Shown piece by piece: positions 24,770-35,007 of a stretch of 35,007 bases of DNA. The position numbers and the translations under genes are program-made. Each line of letters starts with the position of its first letter. The first letter of the stretch is position 1. Origin of the DNA: an uncultured Bacteroidia bacterium (lineage in GTDB: Bacteria; Bacteroidota; Bacteroidia; Bacteroidales; UBA932); NCBI GenBank assembly GCA_902794005.1, contig CADBFO010000023.1, positions 1-35,007 on the forward strand. Direction: 5' to 3'. Under the pieces are notes generated by a model. The model saw only the letters and a program-made list of their open reading frames with translations, searched no databases and was not told the DNA's origin.

Positions 24770-27015
24770 AGGTCGCTTCTCGTTACATTTTCTATGCCTT
24801 CAATGGCAGAAAGTTCTTTAATCATCTGATCCAGCGTGCTCCGGGACGATACGGCCATTTCAATATACCCCTCGAAAAGACCGTGGTCGGCCTGGAGGTA
24901 GAGTTTCCGCATGTTTACGCCCATCACACGGGACACATAGTGGGAAATCTCGTTGAGCATGCCCACACGGTCGATTCCCTTTAAGGTGATGCGCACCGGG
25001 AAAGAGGTCTCTTCGGCCTGTTCCAGCCATTTGGGGACCACCACCCAGTCACCATGCGTGGCAGCAATGCTCTCCGCCACGGGACAGGTTTTCTTGTGAA
25101 CGGTAATCATGCCGTCCGGGGCCTTGAAGCCGATTACCGGGTCTCCCGGAATCGGGTTGCAGCAGCTGGCGATGGAGAAGCGCGTCGCGCCCGGATCGCT
25201 GCTGCCGATGATGATGGTCTCGGTACCCTCCTTTTCGTCGGCCTTGTTTTCCAGGCGCAGCATCTTGCGAAGCCAGGACAGACGGCTTCCGGAATTGCGT
25301 TTGAGCGCCTCCTGGACGTGTTCAAGGCGAAGTGAACCAATGCCGATTCCGTAATACAGCTCCTCGCGCGAAGCCACGCCATAAGACACTTCCAGGCGCT
25401 GGAGGTTGCGCTCACTGATGTCGAAACCAAGCCCCCTGAGCGCATTCTCGAGAGTCTTACGGCCAAAATCCACCGTCTGTTTGCGCTCGGTCTTGAAATA
25501 GTCTGTCACGATGGTGCGGGCTCGGCGCGTAGTGAGGAACTGAAGCCATTCCGGCTGGGGCTTGGCATCCTCGGCCGTAATGATTTCCACCTTGTCGCCT
25601 GTCTTGATGACATGGCTCAGGGTTACCAGTCGCTGGTTCACCTTGGCGGCAATAGACTTGTTTCCCACTTCCGAGTGGATGAGATAGGCAAAGTCCAGAC
25701 AGGTGGCGCCTTTCTGGATGGATCGCTGCTCGCCCATGGGCGTGAATACGTAAATATCCGTGGACGTGAGGTCGTTGTGGATGATGTCCAGCAGCTCCAG
25801 GGCATTCACATCCGGATTCACCAGGATTTCCTTGATCCGCTCCAGCCAGTTGTCCATCTCATAGTCTCCTTCGCCCAGATAACCGTGCCGCTTGTAAATC
25901 CAATGGGCGGCAATTCCTTTTTCGGCGATGTCGTCCATGCGGCGGGTGCGGATCTGCACTTCCACCCATACGCCGGAGGGGCTCAGCAGCGTGCAGTGAA
26001 GAGCTTCGTAACCATTTGATTTCGGATGTTTTACCCAATCCCTCAAGCGCTCCGGCATATATCGGTAAATGCCGGTAACGATGGAGAAAATGTGGTAGCA
26101 CTGGTCGCGCTCCGTCTCGGACGACTGCTGGTCGGCGTCAAAAATGATGCGAATGGCATAGAGGTCATACACTTCATCGAAGGAGATTTTCTTCTCCTGC
26201 ATCTTATGCCAGACGGAGTAAGGCGTTTTTACACGTTTCTTGATTTCAAACTTGAAATGGGCCTTCTCCAGGGCTTCTTCAATGGGAACGACGAATTCCG
26301 TCATCTCCGCCCCTTTATCCTCAATGTTCTTGTCGATGCGGGCCTTGATTTCCTCGTAGGCCTCCGGTTCCTTGTAACGCAGCCAGATGTTCTCCAACTC
26401 GCTCTTGATGCCGTACAGGCCCAGCCGGTGGGCCAGGGGAATGAAAATGAACATGGTCTCCGAGAGAATCTTGTCCCGCTTGTGTTCCGGCATGTGCTCG
26501 ATGGTGCGGCAGTTGTGCAGCCGGTCGGCCAGTTTGATGAGAACCACGCGCACGTCGTCATTGAGCGTAAGAAGGATGCGCTTGAAATTCTCGGCCTGGA
26601 GGCTCTGCTGGGAGATGTCGGTCCCGTGGGTCTTCTGCTCGTTGTCCAGCACCGTCTTGATTTTGGTAAGCCCGTCCACCAGTGAGGCAATCTTGTCACC
26701 GAAGCGTTCCCGGATATCCTCCACCGTATAGTCCGTGTCTTCCACCACGTCGTGCAGGAGGGCGGCCGATATGGACTTGTATCCCAGGCCGATGTCATCC
26801 ACCACAATCTGCGCAACGGCGATGGGATGAATCATGTAGGGTTCTCCGCTGCGGCGGCGCACGTTGCGGTGTGCGTCGTTGGCGAATTCGAAGGCCCGGC
26901 GCACCACTTCCATCTCGCTTGCGTTGGCACAGCGTTTTTCGGCCGACAGTCGGAGCTTTTCATACTCCTGGGCAATGATTTCGTAATCTTTCTCGGTGAA
27001 CTCGGAGAAACTCAT
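24766..27015 (-). CDS. rel: Bifunctional (p)ppGpp synthetase/hydrolase (RelA/SpoT family)
   Basis: A 749-residue stringent-response enzyme. The N-terminal HD hydrolase domain has His-Asp at 88-89 and Glu-Asp at 92-93 (LLHDVVEDTD), so hydrolysis should be active. The synthetase domain has RVKTPYSVWHKM, YDLYAIRIIF and EVQIRTRRMDDIAEKGIAAHW. TGS (about 400-460, VFTPMGE), helical, zinc-finger-like (SCCNPIPGDPV) and C-terminal ACT (about 670-749) domains follow. It therefore both makes and degrades the alarmone, as in the single Rel enzyme of many bacteria. It lies 20 nt after ligA and overlaps the lipoprotein gene, and probably has no promoter of its own. Confidence 0.95.
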   Translation of the reverse strand: MSFSEFTEKDYEIIAQEYEKLRLSAEKRCANASEMEVVRRAFEFANDAHRNVRRRSGEPYMIHPIAVAQIVVDDIGLGYKSISAALLHDVVEDTDYTVEDIRERFGDKIASLVDGLTKIKTVLDNEQKTHGTDISQQSLQAENFKRILLTLNDDVRVVLIKLADRLHNCRTIEHMPEHKRDKILSETMFIFIPLAHRLGLYGIKSELENIWLRYKEPEAYEEIKARIDKNIEDKGAEMTEFVVPIEEALEKAHFKFEIKKRVKTPYSVWHKMQEKKISFDEVYDLYAIRIIFDADQQSSETERDQCYHIFSIVTGIYRYMPERLRDWVKHPKSNGYEALHCTLLSPSGVWVEVQIRTRRMDDIAEKGIAAHWIYKRHGYLGEGDYEMDNWLERIKEILVNPDVNALELLDIIHNDLTSTDIYVFTPMGEQRSIQKGATCLDFAYLIHSEVGNKSIAAKVNQRLVTLSHVIKTGDKVEIITAEDAKPQPEWLQFLTTRRARTIVTDYFKTERKQTVDFGRKTLENALRGLGFDISERNLQRLEVSYGVASREELYYGIGIGSLRLEHVQEALKRNSGSRLSWLRKMLRLENKADEKEGTETIIIGSSDPGATRFSIASCCNPIPGDPVIGFKAPDGMITVHKKTCPVAESIAATHGDWVVVPKWLEQAEETSFPVRITLKGIDRVGMLNEISHYVSRVMGVNMRKLYLQADHGLFEGYIEMAVSSRSTLDQMIKELSAIEGIENVTRSDL

Positions 27016-27035
27016 ATAGTCAATCTCTTTTTTTC

Positions 27036-30729
<3,694 letters not shown>

Positions 30730-30731
30730 TG

Positions 30732-31586
30732 TTATGCCAGGAGCTCATCCATCCGGCTCTTGCAGAAATCCAGGAACTGGGGATGCTCGTTGGGATGGAA
30801 GTAATAGGTGCGAACCACATCCAGGGCGGAAAGGGGATTCAGTTTCTGCTCCAGGGCCGACAGGTCTTCCATTCCCGTATAGGCCCTGGCGAAAGCTTTC
30901 CAGAAGGCCGCCATCTGTTCCACGTTCATGTGGGTAAGATCCTGGACTGCGGGAATCAGGCTGTCTATCATCATCATCTTGTACAGATGGGCCAGGTCTA
31001 TGACAGGGTCTCCCACGCACAGCCAGCCCAGGTCTATCCAGTAGGGCTTTTCCCGGGAAAGGATCAGGTTTCCCGGCTGGAGGTCTCCATGCACGGCGGT
31101 AGCCGTATCGGCCATTCCGTCCACCAGGGAATACAACTGCTCCCGCTGGGCTTCCGACACAAACGGAGCAAAGGCCACGGCCTCCCTCAGAAGGGGCTTC
31201 AGGGAAGGGACATAGCGACTTACGGAAAGGGGATGCGCATGCAGCTGGTGGCTGTACTCTGCCATCAGGGCGGCAAATTCGGGAATGCGCTTCGGCTCAT
31301 CGGCACAAAGGCGGGAAAAGGATTTTTTATCCTCTATCCTTTCTGCAATATAGCCGTGATTCTGGCCGTCGCGCACTATTTCATAGACCTCAGGGACAGG
31401 AAGGCCAGCTTCATAGGCCGCCCTGGAAGCATAGAACTCCTGTTCTATCTTTTCGGCCGACGAGAGGGTACCGTGCACCAGTTTGAGCAGTTTTCCCGGA
31501 TGGGCATCCGAGATAAAAGCCTGCCCGTTGAAACCTTCGCCCACCTGCGTCCAGGCCGACAGGTCTATTTGAGGATAATTCTGCAT
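30732..31586 (-). CDS. Kinase-fold phosphotransferase (APH/choline-kinase-like)
   Basis: A 284-residue protein from ATG 31586; the upstream in-frame ATG at 31655 would overlap the promoter. A P-loop-like GEGFNGQAFIS (about 15-25), a Lys in LLKLVHG, the catalytic loop VHGDLQPGNLIL (Asp and Asn) and the metal motif IDLGWLCVGDPVIDLAHLY mark it as an aminoglycoside/small-molecule phosphotransferase-fold enzyme. It resembles the TIGR02172-like family, whose substrate is unknown. It is the first gene of a tight three-gene set with the Y-family polymerase and the YolD-like protein. A link in function to repair is not known; an antibiotic substrate cannot be assumed. Confidence 0.8.
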   Translation of the reverse strand: MQNYPQIDLSAWTQVGEGFNGQAFISDAHPGKLLKLVHGTLSSAEKIEQEFYASRAAYEAGLPVPEVYEIVRDGQNHGYIAERIEDKKSFSRLCADEPKRIPEFAALMAEYSHQLHAHPLSVSRYVPSLKPLLREAVAFAPFVSEAQREQLYSLVDGMADTATAVHGDLQPGNLILSREKPYWIDLGWLCVGDPVIDLAHLYKMMMIDSLIPAVQDLTHMNVEQMAAFWKAFARAYTGMEDLSALEQKLNPLSALDVVRTYYFHPNEHPQFLDFCKSRMDELLA

Positions 31587-31608
31587 ATGAAAATACGTGT
31601 TATTGCCG

Positions 31609-31640
31609 TAAAGGTAGGCAATCCTTCCCGATTTGCCAAA
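31609..31640 (-). promoter_or_regulatory. Candidate promoter of the phosphotransferase-polymerase operon
   Basis: On the minus strand TACCTTTA (31609-31616, 7 of 8 match to TAnnTTTG, last base A) is preceded by TTTG (31637-31640) at 20 bp. It would start transcription about 17 nt before ATG 31586. Confidence 0.4.
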
Positions 31641-31672
31641 CACAAATAGCCCCACATATCAGGAAAAATCAC

Positions 31673-31680
31673 TATCTTTG
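31673..31680 (+). promoter_or_regulatory. Candidate -7 box of the phosphofructokinase operon
   Basis: TATCTTTG matches TAnnTTTG exactly and lies 40 nt before the ATG at 31720. No TTTG lies at a normal distance upstream. Confidence 0.5.
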
Positions 31681-31719
31681 CATGATTTAACGGAAGTTAG
31701 TTTTAACAAGATACGATTT

Positions 31720-32949
31720 ATGAAAGATTCCATCATCATCCTTTGCGGTGGCGGCCCGGCTCCGGGCATGAACACCGTAGTTATGTCTGTGGCCAAGACC
31801 TTCCTTAGCAATGGTTATCGCGTGATTGGCCTGCACGGCGGTTACAGCGGTCTTTTCTCCAAGACCCCGCGCACCGAGGACATTGATTTCTTCAAGGCCG
31901 ACGCCTACTTCAACCGAGGCGGTTCCTACCTCCAGATGAGCCGTTTCAAGCCCACCGACAAGGATTTCGAGGAGAACTTCAACCTGGGCCTGTTCCAGGA
32001 CAACAACATCAAACTGCTGGTAACGGTGGGCGGAGACGACACTGCCTCTACCGCCAACCGCATCGCCAAGTTCCTGGAAGCCAAGCAGTATCCCATCCAC
32101 AACATCCACATTCCCAAGACCATCGACAACGACCTTCCGCTGCCGCAGAACACCCCCACCTTCGGCTTCAACAGCGCCAAGAACGAGGGAGCCCACCTGG
32201 CCCGCACCGTGTATGAGGATGCCCGCACAAGCGGCAACTGGCTCATTATCAGCGCCATGGGCCGCAGCGCCGGTCACCTGGCCCTGGGTATCGGCGAGGC
32301 TACGCACTGCCCCATGACCATTATCCCGGAGATGTTCAACAAGACGGAAATCTCCCTGGACAAGATTGTGAAGCTGGCCCTGAGCGCCATCATCAAGCGG
32401 AAACTCCTGGGCATCGGCTACGGCACCGTGGTGGTGGCCGAGGGCGTTTTCCACGACCTGGATCCCCAGGAGATCAAGAATGCCGGCGTGTCCATGACCT
32501 ACGACGAGCACGGGCACCCCGAGCTGGGCAAAATTTCCAAGGCTGTCCTGTTCAACGACATCCTGGAGAAGGAATTCAAGAAGATTGGCCTGAAGGTGAA
32601 AACCCGCCCGGTGGAAATCGGCTACGATGTCCGCTGCCAGGATCCCATTGCCTACGACCTCACTTACTGCAGCGAACTGGCCATGGGTGCCTACGAGTTG
32701 TTCAAGAAAGGGGAGACCGGCTGCATGGTGTATGTGGATGCCTTCGGCGAGGCCAAGCCCCTGTACCTGAAGGACCTCCAGCAGGCCGACGGCAAGATTC
32801 CGCCGCGCCGCGTGGCCATTGACGGCGGCACCGCCCAGAATTACTTCGAGCACATCTGCCACTTCATCACTCCGGCCGACTATGAGGCCGCCCGGAAGAT
32901 CGTCGCCAATCCCGAGGACTACGACTTCAAGAAGATCTTGAACTGGTAG
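31720..32949 (+). CDS. pfp: PPi-type 6-phosphofructokinase
   Basis: A 409-residue phosphofructokinase; the start at ATG 31720 places the nucleotide/PPi-binding ILCGGGPAPGMN at residues 7-18. The motif GGDDT (104-108) has Asp where ATP-dependent enzymes have Gly (GGDGS), and PKTIDND (132-138) has Lys where they have Gly. Both are marks of the pyrophosphate-dependent enzyme, which works reversibly in glycolysis and gluconeogenesis. MGR (SAMGRSAGHLALG) and the C-terminal substrate-binding parts are present. Use of PPi is inferred from these residues. It is followed after 1 nt by the GH13 gene. Confidence 0.92.
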   Translation: MKDSIIILCGGGPAPGMNTVVMSVAKTFLSNGYRVIGLHGGYSGLFSKTPRTEDIDFFKADAYFNRGGSYLQMSRFKPTDKDFEENFNLGLFQDNNIKLLVTVGGDDTASTANRIAKFLEAKQYPIHNIHIPKTIDNDLPLPQNTPTFGFNSAKNEGAHLARTVYEDARTSGNWLIISAMGRSAGHLALGIGEATHCPMTIIPEMFNKTEISLDKIVKLALSAIIKRKLLGIGYGTVVVAEGVFHDLDPQEIKNAGVSMTYDEHGHPELGKISKAVLFNDILEKEFKKIGLKVKTRPVEIGYDVRCQDPIAYDLTYCSELAMGAYELFKKGETGCMVYVDAFGEAKPLYLKDLQQADGKIPPRRVAIDGGTAQNYFEHICHFITPADYEAARKIVANPEDYDFKKILNW

Positions 32950-32950
32950 C

Positions 32951-34376
32951 ATGAAATTCATTATTTACCAGGTTCTTCCCCGCCTTTGGGGAAGCGGTAA
33001 ATTTTCCAGTGTCGACGCCGGGGCCTTCCAGTATTGGAAAGGGCTCGGCGCCGATTATATCTGGTACACCGGCATCATCCGGCATGCCAGCGCCAGCTCG
33101 GGGGAGAAGGTGGTGAAAGGCGAGGCCGGGAGCCCTTATGCCATTACGGACTATTACGACGTGAACCCGTACATGGCCGATGTCCCGGAGCGGCGGATGG
33201 AAGAATTCGAGGACCTGGTGAAGCGCACGCACGAGGCCGGTCTCAAGTGCATCGTGGACTTTGTGCCCAACCACGTGGCCCGCGAATACCGCGGGGATTT
33301 GGGGGCGGGGGACGTTGTTACGACGCACTGGGCCCCGGAAAACGATTTTTTCTACTATCCGGGACAGGCGCTGCGGCTTCCCATCAACCCCAAGGGGTAT
33401 GAAGAAATGCCCGCCAAAGCCTCCGGCAACTGCTTCACGCCCACGCCCGGCATCAACGACTGGTGGGAAACCGTGAAGCTGAACTACTGCGATTTCCACA
33501 CCGGCACCTGGGACAAAATGCGCGACATCGTCCGATTCTGGGCGGCCAAGGGCGTGGACGGCTTCCGCTGCGACATGGTGGAGCTGGTGCCGCCGCAGTT
33601 CATGCAGTGGCTCATCCGGAGCATCAAGTCGGAATTTCCTTCGGTCATCTTTGTCGCTCGCAGAGGTTTACCAGAAAGAAAAATACCGGATGTACGTAGA
33701 GGAAGTCGGCTTTGATTTCCTTTATGATAAATGTGGCCTGTACGATACTTTACGTGCCGTTACCTGCAGCGGAGCTTCGGCAAAGGGCATTTCCTGGAAC
33801 TGGCAGTTCCTGGGCGATTTGCAGCCCCACATGCTCAACTTCCTGGAGAACCACGACGAGCAGCGCGTGGCCTCCGACTTTTTCTGCGGATCGGCCCAGG
33901 CCGGCTATGCAGCCCTTGCGGTGAGCGCCCTGTTGAACACCGCCCCCTTCATGCTCTACTTCGGGCAGGAGATGGGGGAGCGCGGCATGCAGCAGGAAGG
34001 TTTCAGCGGCTTGGACGGACGCACCTCCATCTTTGACTGGTGCAAAGTCCCGGCCCTTGAAAGCCCCGACAAGGCTGTCCTGAAGCGCTACAAGGACGCT
34101 CTGGCCCTTGCCAGGACAGCGGCCTTCTCCGAGGGCAAAACCTTCGACCTGTGCTATTGCCAGAATACGGGGGAATTCAACCCCGACCGCCACTTTGCCT
34201 TCCTCCGCAGCGACAGCAAGCACACCTTCCTGGTCGTCTCCAACTTCGGCGACACGGCGGACATTACCGTCCGCATCCCTGCAGAGGCCCAAGAGTATCT
34301 TGGTGTGAAACCGGCCTGCACGGCATATACCCTGAACGTAAGAGAAAAAGACTTCCAAGTGATTGAAATCCGATAG
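32951..34376 (+). pseudogene. GH13 alpha-amylase-family enzyme, broken by a 4-bp duplication
   Basis: Two overlapping frames together encode one complete GH13 (alpha-amylase) enzyme of 473 residues. The first part (32951 to about 33657) ends GFRCDMVE...SVIFVA; the second (from about 33658) continues EVYQKEKYRMY. At the join, TCGC occurs twice (33654-33657 and 33658-33661); removing one copy restores the frame. The nucleophile Asp208 is before the break, the acid/base Glu237 is the first residue or so after it, and the transition-state Asp301 (ENHDEQR) follows. As read, the product stops soon after codon 244 and lacks the acid/base residue. No signal peptide is seen, so the intact form would act in the cytoplasm on glucans. 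It is packed between pfp and an FMN-binding protein gene. The break could be real, phase-variable or a sequencing error. Confidence 0.88.
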
Positions 34377-34379
34377 TTT

Positions 34380-34769
34380 ATGAAAAAAATCTTCTCGTTG
34401 ACGCTGATATCGGCCCTTTGCCTGGCCTTTGCCCCGGAAGAGCCCGTGATGAGTGAAAAGGACGGCATGATACTGGTGAACACCACCACGCTTTGCGCCA
34501 AATACGATGGCTACAACGGCCCCACGCCGCTTGTCATCTATCTGAAGGACAAGAAGGTGGTCAAGGTTGAGGCCCTTCCCAATAACGAGACGCCCGGCTA
34601 CTTCGAACTGCTGAATGACGAGGATTTTTTCACGCGCTGGAACGGGCTCACGGCCGACAAGGCATTAGAACTGGAAGTGGACACCGTGAGCGGGGCCACC
34701 TGGTCCTCGGACGCCGTCATCCACAACGTCCGGAAAGGCCTCATTTACTATCTGGAAAACGCTAAATAG
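34380..34769 (+). CDS. FMN-binding domain protein, exported
   Basis: A 129-residue protein with a signal peptide (about 1-18) and an FMN-binding domain of the RnfG/NqrC type. The motif DTVSGATWSS (101-110) includes the SGAT box where FMN can be attached through a Thr by ApbE. It probably acts in the periplasm as a small electron carrier; its partner is unknown. It starts 3 nt after the GH13 gene and ends overlapping the convergent RNA methyltransferase by about 8 nt. Confidence 0.82.
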   Translation: MKKIFSLTLISALCLAFAPEEPVMSEKDGMILVNTTTLCAKYDGYNGPTPLVIYLKDKKVVKVEALPNNETPGYFELLNDEDFFTRWNGLTADKALELEVDTVSGATWSSDAVIHNVRKGLIYYLENAK

Positions 34770-35007
34770 TGCGACGCCTGAACTCCGCCACGGTAATGGC
34801 GGTGGCGACGGCGGCGTTGAGGGATTCGGAACCGGGGTCGTCGGCAGGGAAGGGGGGAATGTAGAGACGCTCGCTTACGCAGGCCGCCGTGGCGGCGGAG
34901 ATGCCGTTGGCTTCGTTGCCGATGACAATCACGGAAGGCCTTTCCACGCCGTTGGAGAGGCTTTTTTCATAGATGTTCTCCCCGTCCAGAAAAGTGCCAT
35001 ACACGGC
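34762..35007 (-). CDS. SpoU/TrmH-family RNA 2'-O-methyltransferase, C-terminal part
   Basis: Only the last 80 or so codons are inside the window; the gene continues to the right. The SpoU-family knotted-fold motifs are visible: VIVIGNEANGIS (motif 2) and IPPFPADDPGSESLNAAVATAITVAEFRR (motif 3 with the Asn in SLNAAVA). It would methylate a ribose in rRNA or tRNA. It converges on the FMN-binding gene with a small overlap. Confidence 0.88.
   Translation of the reverse strand, partial: AVYGTFLDGENIYEKSLSNGVERPSVIVIGNEANGISAATAACVSERLYIPPFPADDPGSESLNAAVATAITVAEFRRRTI

Overview
The window is a piece of a Bacteroidota chromosome, most likely order Bacteroidales; nothing here fixes the family. Supporting signs are a Bacteroidota-type LptD, a Rho with a long disordered N-terminal insert, an IspG with Bacteroidales-like sequence blocks, a BT4734/VirE-N-type mobile-element gene, and recurrent TAnnTTTG promoter boxes (some with a TTTG about 19-21 bp upstream) instead of E. 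coli-type promoters. Coding DNA is GC-rich, so the reverse strand of most genes also stays open; those mirror frames were discarded.

Region 1 (1 to about 5415, all minus strand) is the end of an integrative element. Read in the direction of transcription it holds a zinc-finger protein with five tandem helix-turn-helix modules, a tyrosine recombinase, an unrecognised 525-residue protein, a hairpin terminator, a regulatory gap, an excisionase-like HTH protein, and the start of a BT4734-like (VirE N-terminal) protein that appears frameshifted and runs off the left edge. The element abuts the 3' end of mnmE, the same target site used by SGI1-type islands.

Region 2 (5416-11726, minus) holds mnmE and rho, one operon with a clear Bacteroidota promoter, and then lptD. 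A divergent promoter pair leads to region 3 (11808-20759, plus): an N-acetylmuramoyl-L-alanine amidase; dnaA behind an AT-rich leader and followed by a strong terminator; pepD-rpe; and the tightly packed set rsfS-ftsH-cdsA-psd (ribosome silencing, membrane proteolysis, phospholipid synthesis).

Region 4 (20837-31586, minus) holds ligA, rel, a Big_5-type lipoprotein, an outer-membrane barrel protein and ispG, linked by overlaps or short gaps. Upstream of it is a kinase-fold phosphotransferase, a Y-family DNA polymerase and a 57-residue YolD-like protein in one tight cluster. Region 5 (31720-34769, plus) is a PPi-type phosphofructokinase, a GH13 amylase broken by a 4-bp duplication, and an FMN-binding protein; a partial SpoU/TrmH RNA methyltransferase converges from the right edge.

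The most unusual signal is a short interspersed repeat at five loci. Each locus ends in a 26-28-bp unit that starts GTCATT and ends in AGAATCT or a close variant; at three of them this unit is preceded by truncated 20-21-bp units with a conserved head and a variable tail. The copies sit inside or at the edges of genes: they supply the mnmE start codon, an in-frame insertion in mnmE, the ispG stop codon, an in-frame segment of ispG, and the last residues of ligA.
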